Below, piece after piece: positions 8,985 to 18,839 of a stretch of DNA of 64,000 nucleotides. The DNA is taken from the NCBI RefSeq assembly GCF_051020515.1, contig NZ_CP194857.1:3472001-3536000 (forward strand), written 5' to 3'. The position numbers and the translations under genes are program-made. The notes below the pieces were generated by a model, which saw only the letters and a list, made by a program, of their open reading frames with translations, ran no database searches and was not told where the DNA came from. This stretch comes from CALKWS01 sp051020515. GTDB lineage: Bacteria; Actinomycetota; Actinomycetes; Actinomycetales; Beutenbergiaceae. Numbering within the stretch: the first letter of the stretch is position 1; each line of letters starts with the position of its first letter.

Positions 8985-8993
8985 TGGTCCACC
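8985..8993 (+). other. Candidate integrase arm-site copy at the left end
   Basis: TGGTCCACC matches 8 of 9 bases of the TGGTCCACT motif repeated beside the integrase at the right end (60576-60682). It lies ~110 bases inside attL, where arm-type sites are expected. A weaker TTGGTCACC is at 8972-8980. Confidence 0.4.
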
Positions 8994-9030
8994 TCGCCAG
9001 GTGCCGGAAAGGTCCGCCCGACGGCGGTGC

Positions 9031-11629
9031 CTATGCTGCTTGAGCCACTGCCGACGACGAGGTACTGACGCCGTGTCGTCGTTTGATGTCTCTGAGCATG
9101 TCGTAGCACGTCTTCAAGTCGGCGGGCTGAGGAGGGTCAGTGTCGTGATCGGAGTCGTTGAGGATTCGCGCGAGGGTCTGCCATTGACCGGGCTCGTTCG
9201 GTGCCTTGCAGCGTGCTACCACCAAGGGACGCAGATCACGCAGGTTTTTCCCCTCGTAGTCAGCCAATGAAGCTTGGGTGTCATCGTCGGATTGCCGCGC
9301 CGCGATGAGTATGTGTTTTGCCAAGCGCTCCGTGGCGATTCGTAGACTGTTTCCGGCCGAGCGGCGATTCTCGTGGAGTGGCGAACTCATCTGTCCTTGC
9401 GCGTTCAACATGAGTCGTTCGAAGTCGTCCCCCGTACGGAGCACAGTGGTACCTTGCCGTGGGTCGATGAGCGTAGCCGAATACTCGCCAGTGCCCAGAT
9501 GCTGGTAGAGGGACTGAAGGGTTCTCGCGAGTTCCGCATCATGGGTCGTGACTACGAGTTGCACCCCGCTCGAAAGCAGCTCCGAGGTCACCTTGTCCGC
9601 GAACGTGTATCTGTGTTCCCGATCGCTTCCGGGCACCGGATCGTCAAGGAAGATCATCGCGCTCCCAAGCTGACGGCACCGGGCGAGGAATGTCGCCAGC
9701 CCGAGCGCGTTCAGCTGGCTGTTGCTCAAGACCGCCAATGCGTTACGCACCACGCCCGACGCATCAGCTTCAGGAACCAGCGAAGCCGTCAGATCCAGGT
9801 AGCGGCTGCCAGCCCCGCGTCGAGCCAAGCGATCAAAAGCAGTTAGCTCGTCGGGCCGCATCAATGACCACCACTTACGAATCTCGGCGGCCATGAGTTC
9901 TAGCTTCTGGTCAACGACCTCTTTAGCTGCGCTCGTGATCTTTCGCTGCGCGCTCTTCAGCCGACTCGTCGCTGCATCCCTGAGGCGCTGGCGTTCGAGC
10001 GCTTCCAGCAGCGCATCCTCAGCTCGGGCGAGCTCAAGCAGTTCGGTCCATCCGGTCGTGTTGCTCCTTGCGGCGAGCACGGGCTCCAGCACGCTGATGA
10101 CAGGTTCCACATCGGCCGCTGCCTGTGACAAGAGAGACTTGTGAGTGGTCAACGCTTGTCGAAGCTCTTCCTCGGCACTCATTAGAGCCTCGAAATCCGC
10201 CCTGGTTGTTGCGGTGTTTCTGCTCACCTGCTCTCGGATGTGCTCGATCGCCGCCAGAGAGTCGTCGACATGTCCCTGAACCGTTTGTGCGCTGGCTTTC
10301 AGGGTTTGCGCAAGCTGCGCGACGGCGACGAAGGAGTCTGTTTCTCCTAAAAGTTCAGCGACAGCAGACTCGTGGGCCGCCCGACCGTCAGCTGTCCATC
10401 CGGCAGCTGCCGGAATGCTCGCGCTTGCCCAGCTCCCAGCGGCTTCGAGCTCATTCGAAAGCTGCGTGATCGCAGCACGAAGTTTGGTACTCGCGCCAGT
10501 CAGGCCCTCTTGATCTGCCAGCTGGTGCCGGATCACTTCTACCCTCTCGGCAGTCAGTGATGCAGGCGTCTGGCAGACCGGGCAGTCTACTGGACCATCG
10601 CCCGGATGTTGAGGAAGACCGTCAACGCCAAGAACCGCATGGAATAGCGGCAGAACCTTTGCTACTGAGGCGTCCACTCTCGACACGGCGTCGTTATAGC
10701 TATCAAGTTCCGCGGCAAATGATTGCTCGGTCGCTGATGAGCGACCGCCAGGCGTCGGCGACTGTGCATCGAAAAGTCGCATGCGTTGTGAAGGCATAGC
10801 AGCGGTCGACGGGCGGAGTTGGGTGAGTGGTAGCAGTGTGTTCGTGCGCGCGCGCAGTGAGCTCGTTCGTCACTCGTGCAACTGCGGTCGACAGCTCGCG
10901 TGCGGGCTGCGGCTCATTCTCGGCAGGAGGTACGAGAGTGTTTAGCGCAGAGACGAGCGACGTGGAGAGCTGAGCCGCGGTCCACGGTGAGGTGGACGCC
11001 ACAAGCGGGCCGATTTGAGGATGTGAACGCAGACCCTCCAGCCTTGCTACCAAAAGTTCCCTAGGCTGCGCCTCTCGTTCACTGATCAGAGCTGCGAGTT
11101 CTGAGCGCAGCAGATCGAGGTCCGCGACCTCAAGCACCGCCTTGAAATAGTCGCTCCGCTCGCCCGGCTTCGCCGAAACGGCGTATCTCAGGGCATGTTC
11201 AAGTAGAACGGGAGCCGCAAGCGGTGGGTCGGACAGCTGCATTCCGGCTTCGGTAACTGAGCCGATGTCAATCCCATCCAACGACAGGACGCTGACGCAG
11301 TCGGCCGCCCCCTGGTAGTCGTCGATCAACTGGCGGCGGAGGATCTTGCGGCTGCCATCCTGGAGACATATCTCAGCCTCGATGTATACCTCAGCAGATG
11401 CCGGAAGATGAGCGTTGCGTAGGGCGCCCTCGAACTCGCCTGGGCTTCCACCACCGAGTTGACGTCGGGATGTGCTGCCGGTGTAAAGGAATTCGAAGGC
11501 CTCAGCGAGACTCGTCTTCCCTTGGCTGTTGTCGGCGTGGATCACCGTGATCGGGGTGTTCAACTCAACTCGTTGTGGCTGCGGTCCGTAGGAGCGAAAG
11601 CCACAGATCTCGATGTAGCTGATCCTCAT
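9031..11629 (-). CDS. SMC/RecN-like AAA ATPase, frameshifted
   Basis: The N-terminal half starts at ATG 11629 with MRISYIEICGFRSYGPQPQR and has Walker A in HADNSQGKTSLAEAFEFLYT. Near 10797 the frame changes, and the second half runs to 9031 with long coiled-coil stretches, a CPVCQTP zinc-hook-like CxxC, a Walker B/D-loop region (AMIFLDDPVPGSDREH) and an H-loop-type VVTTHDAE. Together ~865 aa, as in single-chain SMC-like ATPases of anti-phage systems. It overlaps the preceding 67-aa gene by ATGA. Position beside a methyltransferase, nuclease and Vsr suggests a defence role, but the effector is not identified. Confidence 0.75.
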
Positions 11630-11829
11630 CGAGGCGTCTCACCTCGGCTTGCAATCACTTCGGTGTCCGCCTCCGCGGTACGCCCCTCCCAAGCTTCGGT
11701 GATCCGCTGCAGGGAAGTGCGTGCTGCCTCGACTGTCTCCGCATCGAACGCTTCAGCGACAGCGCGGGCGTCGTTGCCGTCACCCAGCCGGGCGATCAGC
11801 TCTGGAAGATTGGGAACCAGGGCGCTCAC
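11626..11829 (-). CDS. Small acidic protein coupled to the SMC-like ATPase
   Basis: The product is 67 aa, predicted helical (LPELIARLGDGNDARAVAEA, then DAETVEAARTSLQRITEAWEG). Its last codons overlap the ATPase start by four bases, so translation is probably coupled. No family is recognised. By position it could be a small partner comparable to the middle components found beside SMC-like defence ATPases, but its short length argues for caution. Confidence 0.6.
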   Translation of the reverse strand: MSALVPNLPELIARLGDGNDARAVAEAFDAETVEAARTSLQRITEAWEGRTAEADTEVIASRGETPR

Positions 11830-11883
11830 CGCGATGCTCCTCCTTGCGTCACCGGGCCAAGAAATAGACGTTCAGCAGACGGC

Positions 11884-13045
11884 TCAGCCGAACGCGGCTA
11901 TTCGAGCTGTGCCTTCTCGCCCTAGATAACCGAGCTGATCCATGAGCGCGCGAACTACGGATTTGCCAAGTTCGAGCGGGACGGCGTTGCCGAGCTGGCG
12001 TTGAACGTCGACTCGAGTGCCGTCGATCTTGAAGTCGTCCGGGAAGGACATCAGGCGCAGCATTTCGTTGACGCGGAGGCGTCGTGCTCGTTCTTCGCCA
12101 GAGGCTGTGCGGATGTTCTCCCAGTGGAACGGGCCGACCCACGGTCCGGGCTGCGCCTGGAGCGTGGTGGATGGCCGGTTGGGGTCGAGGCGGAGCAGGA
12201 AGGTCCAGTAGCGACTGCGCCATTCGAAGTGGTTGCGGCCGCCGTAGCGTTCGGTGTGCCAAAGGTAGTTCTGACCGGGCGGGATTTCCGCGGCAAGTTC
12301 TCCGTAGTTGCCATCGACGATCTCGTCCTCGGCCGCACGGACCAGTCGGGGCAGTCCGGCGAACGCCTGGGAGGAGGTGACGTGGGGGATCTTGTTCGCG
12401 TCGACGGTGCGGGTGTGCTCGCTCCAGCCGGAGTGGGTGGGCTCGGGGAACTCGAACTTCTCCCCGTCGCGGCGTCCGACGACGAACACGCGACGGCGCA
12501 GCTGAGGGACGCCGTAATCGGCGGCGAGCAGCACTTTCCACTGCGGGTTGTAGCCGAGCTCGCCGAGTCCCTTGAGGAGCCGATCGAACTGCGCCTTGTG
12601 GGTCTTGTACGTCAGGCCTTGCACGTTCTCCAGGATGAACGCCTCGGGGCGGGACTCGCGGACAACACGGACATACTCGTCCAGCAGCGAGGCGTTCGGG
12701 TCGCGGCTCTCGCGCTTCTGCTCCAGCCAGAACCCCGACTTGCTGAACGGAGTGCACGGCGGGCCGCCGACGACCAGCACAGGCTCTTTGGCCCGCAGCC
12801 CTGCGGTGGCGAGGATCTGCTCGGTGGAGACCTGTCGGATGTCGCCGGTGAGGGGTCGCGGCACCGTCGAAGTTCGCCTTCAACGTCTGCAACGCGGGCT
12901 CGTTGTAGTCCGTCGCGACCGACACACGAAGGAGGCCGCTGCCGGGGTCGCCGGCATCGAGGGGCTCGGCGTCGGCACGTTCGACGGCGAGGTCGAGTCC
13001 TCCTGCTCCGGAGAACAGGCTCACCACCGGGAGTTGCTCGCCCAT
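11884..13045 (-). CDS. DNA (cytosine-5) methyltransferase, frameshifted
   Basis: ATG 13045 opens MGEQLPVVSLFSGAGGLDLA (SAM motif I). Near 12866 the frame changes and the remainder runs to 11884. Seen in order: catalytic motif IV VVGGPPCTPFSKSGF, motif VI ILENVQGL, motif VIII region QLRRRVFVVGRR, a target-recognition region, and motifs IX-X NEMLRLMSFPDDF and RQLGNAVPLELG. Total ~387 aa. It is divergent from the PD-(D/E)XK gene at 13197 with a 151-base promoter gap, and a Vsr gene follows that nuclease. This is the classical arrangement of a 5mC restriction-modification unit. Recognition sequence unknown. Confidence 0.88.
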
Positions 13046-13196
13046 CGGCCACCTCTTTCTATACGTGCACGCACGGCCCGGCCTCTGCGGGCAGTGCGTG
13101 TCTGACCAGTATCGTCGAGACGAGTCTGCCAACAGCCACCGACATGCCCAACGTGACCAAGGACATCGGTGGACAACGCAATCCGGAAGGGGTCCT

Positions 13197-14375
13197 GTGG
13201 AGGAAGAGCCGCTCGCCGGGCGAGCCTTCGGCGAGGTCTACCGTGTCCAGGGACGCAGCGACCTGCACGCGTTCCTCCTCGACGCCGTGCGTGCCTCCGG
13301 CGGCCGCGTGCTGTACGCGAGCGACCCGCACCGCGCGCCGGTCTACCTCGGGGTGCAGCTGAGCTCCGACGAGCGGATCGGGATGCTCGTCTACCCCTTC
13401 CGCGTCACCCGAAACTCGATCAAGAACCGCCCTGACGACGAGGTCCGCGGCCAGCTCCGCTACGGCGCTGAGGAGTCCTGGAAGAGAGAGCACCCCCTTG
13501 GACGCGACGTCGCCGGCGTGGACGTGACGATGATCCTCGGCGTCGACCTCGCCGACGGCGTCATCCTCGGCCTGGACGCCAACCTCTGGGACCCGCTGCC
13601 AATGGGCATCTCCTTCTACGCCAAAGACGCCGAGATCATGCAGGCCAAAGCATCCGGGTGGCACGTCTGGGAGAAGATCAACCGCACCGGCACCAAACGC
13701 TCGGAGCCCCGCTCACCCACGAATCTGGAGACGGTCGTCGCGTTCACTCCCGACCGCCTCATCGACTACGCGCGTCTCGAACGACGAGCGACCTCCCTGC
13801 GTCTGGACCCGCCGCTGCGGTACTCGGCTGCCGTAGCGCTTGCCGATGAGACGGCGGTCGATGAGCTGCCGCGCCGGCACGTGCTGGAGGAGCAGTTCGC
13901 GCTCACCAGCGAGCAGATCCTCGACATCATCGGCGGACGCAACCGGCTCTCTGTCGCCGTGCGCGGCGGGGTCGCCGAGTACCACCTGGAACACCTGCTC
14001 GAGAGCTCGCCCGACATCTCCGCGGTCGAGCGGCTCGACGTGGACGCGATGCACGACTTCAACGTGATCCTCGCGGACGGAAGGCTGATGAGGGTCGAGT
14101 GCAAGAACGCGAGCCCCAAGACCTCCGCCAGCGGCAGCTTCAAGGTCGAGGTGCAGAAGACCCGCGCCTCCAAGGGCGATCCCGCGTCGCGCTTCTACCC
14201 CGTCGACGGGTTCGACGTCGTCGCCGCCTGCCTCTTCTCGCCGACCGGACGGTGGGAGTTCCGTTACGGGCTCACCTCACGCATGTCGCGGCACAAGGAT
14301 TTTCCCGACAGGCTCGCGCCGATCCAGACGATCACCGACGACTGGGCTGAGAGCCTGTCCGCTCTCAGTGAGTGA
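13197..14375 (+). CDS. Restriction endonuclease-like PD-(D/E)XK protein
   Basis: The product is 392 aa from GTG 13197, with GGAAGGGG upstream. The C-terminal third has a PD-(D/E)XK-type core: the strand FNVILADGRLM, then RVECKNAS where E and K are the likely catalytic residues, followed by a Lys/Arg-rich SFKVEVQKTRASKGD and FDVVAACLFSP. The N-terminal two thirds are not recognised and probably recognise DNA. The divergent cytosine methyltransferase and convergent Vsr (11-base overlap of stops) indicate a type II-like system. The assignment as the cognate nuclease is inferred from context plus motif. Confidence 0.7.
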   Translation: MEEEPLAGRAFGEVYRVQGRSDLHAFLLDAVRASGGRVLYASDPHRAPVYLGVQLSSDERIGMLVYPFRVTRNSIKNRPDDEVRGQLRYGAEESWKREHPLGRDVAGVDVTMILGVDLADGVILGLDANLWDPLPMGISFYAKDAEIMQAKASGWHVWEKINRTGTKRSEPRSPTNLETVVAFTPDRLIDYARLERRATSLRLDPPLRYSAAVALADETAVDELPRRHVLEEQFALTSEQILDIIGGRNRLSVAVRGGVAEYHLEHLLESSPDISAVERLDVDAMHDFNVILADGRLMRVECKNASPKTSASGSFKVEVQKTRASKGDPASRFYPVDGFDVVAACLFSPTGRWEFRYGLTSRMSRHKDFPDRLAPIQTITDDWAESLSALSE

Positions 14376-14793
14376 CCTCTCGTCGATCGCGCACGACATC
14401 CACGATGCTCGCGGCGATAGAGGTGGGGGCTTCGTGTTCCCAGAACCGCAGAACCCTCCAACCGCGCCCCTCAAGCAACGCGGTGGTCTCGATGTCGCGG
14501 AGCCGGTTCCGGCCGATCTTGCCCTCCCAGTAGTCGCGGTTCGTCGACGGCATCTTGAAGTGCTCGGGACAGCCGTGCCAGTAGCAGCCATCGATGAGCA
14601 CGGCGACACGGGCGCGAGTGAACAACAGATCTGCCGTCCTGCGCAGGTCGCGCTCCGGTCGCGCGTTGACCCGGTATCGCAGTCCCGTGGCGTGCACCAG
14701 GCGGCGCACCGCCAGCTCCGCCTGCGTGTCCCGGCTTCGGTTGCCCTGCATGGTCTTCCGAGCGGCAGCACTGGAAGCCCACGGCGTGTACAT
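14365..14793 (-). CDS. vsr: Very short patch repair endonuclease
   Basis: The product is 142 aa from ATG 14793. It shows the Vsr signature: MQGNRSRDTQAELAVRRLVH, RRTADLLFTRARVAVLIDG, CYWHGCPEHFKMP (zinc and active-site cysteines/histidines) and NRDYWEGKIGRN. Vsr nicks T:G mismatches that arise by deamination of 5-methylcytosine, so it accompanies cytosine-5 methyltransferases such as the one at 11884-13045. The final 11 bases overlap the end of the convergent nuclease gene. Confidence 0.9.
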   Translation of the reverse strand: MYTPWASSAAARKTMQGNRSRDTQAELAVRRLVHATGLRYRVNARPERDLRRTADLLFTRARVAVLIDGCYWHGCPEHFKMPSTNRDYWEGKIGRNRLRDIETTALLEGRGWRVLRFWEHEAPTSIAASIVDVVRDRREVTH

Positions 14794-14973
14794 GCTTCGA
14801 GGTTACGGACTCGTCGTGAATGGTTCACTCCGTCGGGGCCGATTACGACGCCCCGGGGAAGGACGAGTCGCTCGGTCGCCGCCAGATGAGGAGGCCGCTA
14901 AAGTTGAAGGCCGTGTCTCCGCAACCAGTCGCCAGTAGCCAGCGTCGGACGAGGTCGGGCAAGGGTTGGCCAC

Positions 14974-16173
14974 TTGGGTAGGCCGCGCACGCCGATCGGC
15001 ACGTTCGGGAAGATCCGAGTCTTTCGCGTGGCGTCGGGCCGGGTCACGGCCAGCACGCGCTATCGCGACTGGGACGGTGCGTCTCGGCAGGTGTCAGCCA
15101 CAGCAGACACGAAGGCCGCAGCGGAGCGCGCGCTGAAGTCGAAACTGTCACAGCGGTCACTGTTCCAGCCCGGCGCCGCCGACATCACGCCGGACAGCGG
15201 CTTCCCGGCTTTGGTGGACTACTGGCTTGAGGACATGGAGCTGGAAGACCGTCTGTCGTTGACGACTCAGCAGCTCTACGAGCGGAACATGCGGACTCTG
15301 GTGCTGCCCGCTTTCGAGCACCTGACATTGCGCGAGGTAGGCGTGGCCCGCTGCGACCGGTTTCTAAAGAGCCTTGCCCGCGAAAGTCCCAGCAAGCGAA
15401 ACAGGGCGCGCGTTGCGCTCCGCCTCGCACTGGGCCTTACCGTGCGGCACGAGATCCTCCCGCGCAACCCGATGGATCATGTTGGAAGGCTCCACCGCGA
15501 GCGCATCCCACCATCGGCGCTGACTCCGGCAGAGGTTGATGCTGTGCGTGCTGCGGTGCGCTACTGGGAGACGGGTCTGAACGAGACCGGGCCTCGACCG
15601 GACGGACAACTCGGGGCAGTCATCGAGGTGATGCTCGGCACCTCCGCTCGCATCGGGGAAGTCCTGGCGTTGCGGCGGCGCGACATCGACCTGACTTCGG
15701 CGCCGGCCACGGTGAGGATCGCTGGGACAGTCGTCAGCCAGCGTGGGGTGGCGACCAGTCGTCAAGATCACCCGAAGACGGCGCGCTCCCGCCGTGTGGT
15801 CGCCCTGCCGTCCTTCGCGGCCGAGGCGCTTCGGACTCGCCTGGCGCATCGCTGTCGTATGAATGAGGACGATCTCGTGTTCTCCAGCCGGAACGGCACA
15901 CCTCTGACGACCAACAACGTGCGTCGGCAGCTTCGTCATGTCCTCGATCTGGCCGGCATCGAGGGTGTGACGTCGCACATGTTCCGCCGTACGGCGGCCA
16001 CTGCGATCAATGATCGCGCGAGTGTCGAGCTCGCGGCAGCGCTGCTTGGTCACACTGATCCGAGGACGACGCTGCGTCACTACATTCGTCGAAACGAGAT
16101 GGTCGATCCGGTCACTGCCGTGCACTTGGACGAGGCATTCGCGAAGGACATACAACGGCGCCAGGGAACCTGA
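14974..16173 (+). CDS. Tyrosine recombinase (second, internal integrase)
   Basis: The product is 399 aa, starting at TTG 14974. The N-terminal arm-binding/SAM-like core-binding region is followed by the catalytic domain: first Arg in TSARIGEVLALRRRDID, HxxR in SHMFRRTAATAI, and LLGHTDPRTTLRHYIRR with the second His and the Tyr nucleophile. All catalytic residues are present. It is not at an end of the element, so it may belong to an island that entered the ICE separately, together with the defence-type genes on either side. No tRNA-like att site was found next to it. Confidence 0.88.
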   Translation: MGRPRTPIGTFGKIRVFRVASGRVTASTRYRDWDGASRQVSATADTKAAAERALKSKLSQRSLFQPGAADITPDSGFPALVDYWLEDMELEDRLSLTTQQLYERNMRTLVLPAFEHLTLREVGVARCDRFLKSLARESPSKRNRARVALRLALGLTVRHEILPRNPMDHVGRLHRERIPPSALTPAEVDAVRAAVRYWETGLNETGPRPDGQLGAVIEVMLGTSARIGEVLALRRRDIDLTSAPATVRIAGTVVSQRGVATSRQDHPKTARSRRVVALPSFAAEALRTRLAHRCRMNEDDLVFSSRNGTPLTTNNVRRQLRHVLDLAGIEGVTSHMFRRTAATAINDRASVELAAALLGHTDPRTTLRHYIRRNEMVDPVTAVHLDEAFAKDIQRRQGT

Positions 16174-16203
16174 CCCGGTGCGCTCAGGGGATGCTCTTGC
16201 TAC

Positions 16204-17053
16204 TCACGTCGAGCCGTCAGCTGAGTTCGCCGCCGCTGAGAGAAGGCGCACGGTCGCGCGCGCGATGTCGGCTGGCCTGTGGCTGATTGTGAGGAGCCGC
16301 GAGAGCTCTTCGTCAAGGTGAGGGCCGGAGGCGGCACTGGCGTACGCGCGCATGCAGCGCATCCAGCGCGACTGCGACCTGTGCGTCCTGAGCATGAGCC
16401 GGGTACGCGCCGGGTGCCCAGCCATCGAAAGACTGCGGATATAGACGCTGCGCGACTGCCGCTGCTGCGCCACCGTACCCTCCGGCGACGAGGAGCAGGC
16501 GTCCGGACTGAATCGTCAGACGGGCCTCTTCGATCACGCCCGGTTCCGCGCCGACGTAGCCCGCGAGGCGCCCCCCAACAATCAGACGGGCTGTCGTTTC
16601 GCTCGCGACATGCTCGCGCATCGCGGTCAACGCGTTGCCGGCGTCTTGGGTCCAAGAGCCGTCCAGGGCACGCGAGATCGGCACCGTCTTACGCGACTCG
16701 GAAACCAACGTCAGTCTGCCGATGTCACCGAGATTCCTGTCTGCCGCGATCAGCTCGTCTGCCGTGAGCTTCCGGTACTCAGATTCGGCGAGCGTGATCT
16801 CAAGCGCGGATCTTCCGCTGCTGAAACGTTGGGCCTCTTCGATCAGGATCTCGGTGTAGCCACCGGGATTGAGGTGACCGCCGTATACGACGGTTCCTCC
16901 CGCGAGCATGATCGCTCTGCCTACTTCGGCGACGACCAGTCGGCAGTGTTGCTCAGTGAGACCAAGACGTGAGAGATCGGCGCTCTCAGAGACTGACAAG
17001 GTGACTTTCTGGCCCGAGAGAGCGTCTCGCGAGATGAGGGTGGGTTCGCTCAT
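16204..17053 (-). CDS. SLOG-domain protein, frameshifted near its C-terminus
   Basis: Starting at ATG 17053, the first half contains LTEQHCRLVVAEVGRAIMLA followed by GGTVVYGGHLNPGGYTEILI, the Gly-rich nucleotide-binding loop pattern of SLOG (LOG/DprA-like Rossmann) domains. A second segment has RLIVGGRLAGYVGAEPGVIE and LLLVAGGYGGAAAAVAQ. Near 16348 the frame changes inside a CGCGCGC run and continues ASGPHLDEELSRLLTI to 16204, giving ~283 aa. SLOG domains bind or process nucleotide signals and are known beside TIR proteins, as in Thoeris ThsA. It overlaps the TIR gene by ATGA. Confidence 0.75.
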
Positions 17054-17835
17054 TTCTTGAGTGCTCCACCGCGCGCAGCGAACGTCCGGGGCGTCAAGAT
17101 GTCGACGTCGACGTCGTAGCCTGCCACCGCGCACAACTGCAGCAGCACCTCTCGTTCCGCGGGCCCGAGGGGCGGATCGGGGTGAATGACCCAGAGGTGC
17201 TTGTCATCTGGCTGCGTCTCTTGATGTGAAGCGAGCCAGGGGGCGAGTGTGGTCGGCTCAGGCGATTGCGCAGGAAGCCAATCGAACCCGTCCTCCGAGA
17301 GATAGGACGTCTGCGCTTGCCAAAGAGTGTTCTTGAGCGTCTCGTCGACGAGCCTGTTGAGGGCAAGAGCAACCCCGGGAGCGGGATCGGCGAGGTCACA
17401 GACTACCGAGGGGACGTGGTCCATCAGGAAGGAGCCCCGCTCCTCCCCGGCAGTGAGCGCGTACATGCAGACGACCGGCATGCCGCTGTGCTTTGCGGCG
17501 TGGACCTCACGTTGGGTCCATTCTCGTGCGGCGTACACGTCGGTGCGGATCATCAGCAGCGCGCTGCTGCCAGCGGCGTCCTCAAGCGTCCTCTCCCAGT
17601 CGCCACCAGGTTGGATGTCTTGCGCGTCGAAGAACGCCGACAGGTGAGACTGCTGGATGTGGTCACGTACACGCTCGAACATCGCGGGGCCGGAACGCGA
17701 AGCTTCCTCGGAAGAACGGTGTTTCGTGTGACTCACGAACACCGTCAGCCGTGCGGGGAGGTTCGCCTCCTGCTGGATCTGCTGGGTGATCGCCTGCGCC
17801 AGCTCGCGCCCGAACAAGCCGCTATCCGTGTTCAC
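17050..17835 (-). CDS. TIR-domain protein
   Basis: The product is 261 aa from GTG 17835. RLTVFVSHTKHRSSEEASRS is a typical bacterial TIR betaA/box 1, followed by SAFFDAQDIQPGGDWERTLE (helix with the DxxxI…W element), SSALLMIRTDVYAAREWTQR and EVHAAKHSGMPVVCMYALT. The glutamate in REVHAAK is placed like the TIR NADase catalytic Glu. The last ~70 residues form an extra domain. The stop overlaps the SLOG gene and the start is one base from the preceding 145-aa gene, so all three are one operon. Bacterial TIRs commonly make NAD-derived signals or deplete NAD; which applies here is unknown. Confidence 0.82.
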   Translation of the reverse strand: MNTDSGLFGRELAQAITQQIQQEANLPARLTVFVSHTKHRSSEEASRSGPAMFERVRDHIQQSHLSAFFDAQDIQPGGDWERTLEDAAGSSALLMIRTDVYAAREWTQREVHAAKHSGMPVVCMYALTAGEERGSFLMDHVPSVVCDLADPAPGVALALNRLVDETLKNTLWQAQTSYLSEDGFDWLPAQSPEPTTLAPWLASHQETQPDDKHLWVIHPDPPLGPAEREVLLQLCAVAGYDVDVDILTPRTFAARGGALKK

Positions 17836-17836
17836 G

Positions 17837-18274
17837 TCAGCTGGCAGGGGGCTGGATGATGCCGCCGAGGATCTGATTGACGATGCTGGTACCCCATTGC
17901 AGGCCTTCCGCCACGACAGGGTAGACGCCTACGCCATCCCTCAGGTTCAGTTCGACAATCTCGCGAAGATACTTGTTCCATGGATTGACCGCCTCGGCCG
18001 CTGCACGGAGCAAATTCGTGTCGATGATCGGCACGATCGCGTTGAACTGTGCGGCCGGGAGTCCCTCGCCGAGCGGCGTCGCAATGCCCAAGGGCCGTGG
18101 CGGAGCTCCGTCCTCCCAGGGATCGCTGCGCGCATACACCTCGACGGCACCGCCAGCCAGGCCCGAGAATGCCGGGCTATGGAAGTGCTCATGGAGTTCC
18201 GCGAATCGCTCGGCGCCGATCGCGTCGTCGGGGTGCCAGACGACGAACACGTCGAGGATCGGCGGGATCGGCAC
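17837..18274 (-). CDS. TIR-like domain protein of the SLOG/TIR operon
   Basis: The product is 145 aa from GTG 18274 behind GAGAGGAGAG. The start PIPPILDVFVVWHPDDAIGA resembles the first strand and loop of TIR/STALD-type domains. It is followed by FAELHEHFHSPAFSGLAG, VEVYARSDPW and a C-terminal helix with VNPWNKYLREIVELNLR. I recognise the shape but not a named family. As first gene of the three-gene operon reading toward the SLOG protein, it probably acts with them in one signalling unit. Confidence 0.6.
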   Translation of the reverse strand: MPIPPILDVFVVWHPDDAIGAERFAELHEHFHSPAFSGLAGGAVEVYARSDPWEDGAPPRPLGIATPLGEGLPAAQFNAIVPIIDTNLLRAAAEAVNPWNKYLREIVELNLRDGVGVYPVVAEGLQWGTSIVNQILGGIIQPPAS

Positions 18275-18356
18275 GCGCTCTCCTCTCGAAACGCCGCCTC
18301 ATCGGGGCGATGTCGGTGGTCAAAAGTAGACTATCCCTGGAAGGGAGGAGCCCGAC

Positions 18357-18824
18357 ATGAGCGACCAGCACAACATCTTCATCAGCCACCGTCACGAGGA
18401 CGACGCGCTGGTCGGAGATCTCAAGAAGATGCTCTCCGGCAGCGGAGCCGAGATCCGGGACTCGTCGATCACGAGCGAGACCCCGAACAACGCGAAGAGC
18501 CCCGACTACATCAGACAGATCCTGGCCGACCAGATCCGATGGGCGGGCAAGATCATCGTCATCATCTCCCCCGACACGAAGAGCCACGAGTGGGTCGACT
18601 GGGAGATCGAGTACGCCCGCAAGTTCCCCGACAAGCGGATCGTCGGGGTCTGGGCACCCGGCACCACGCACGACGACATGCCCGAGCCGCTCGAAGACTA
18701 CGCGAACGCGATCGTCAACTGGGATGCCCAGGCGATCATCGACGCTCTTGACGGCAAGGACAACTGGACAGAACCCAGTGGTGCTCCCGCGCCTGTGCAG
18801 TCGATTCCGCGGGCTGCCTGCTGA
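18357..18824 (+). CDS. TIR-like (ThsB/DUF1863-type) protein
   Basis: The product is 155 aa from ATG 18357 with GGGAGGAG upstream. HNIFISHRHEDDALVGDLKK is box 1 of the short TIR-like family to which Thoeris ThsB belongs. IIVIISPDTKSHEWVDWEIE carries the conserved S-x-x-x-x-x-W-V-x-W-E-I pattern with the Glu at the expected catalytic site. It is divergent from the TIR/SLOG operon (83-base gap) and is followed 15 bases later by the Nmad2 gene, so it links the TIR side to the base-modification side of the island. Confidence 0.82.
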   Translation: MSDQHNIFISHRHEDDALVGDLKKMLSGSGAEIRDSSITSETPNNAKSPDYIRQILADQIRWAGKIIVIISPDTKSHEWVDWEIEYARKFPDKRIVGVWAPGTTHDDMPEPLEDYANAIVNWDAQAIIDALDGKDNWTEPSGAPAPVQSIPRAAC

Positions 18825-18839
18825 ATAAGGAGGTCGAGC

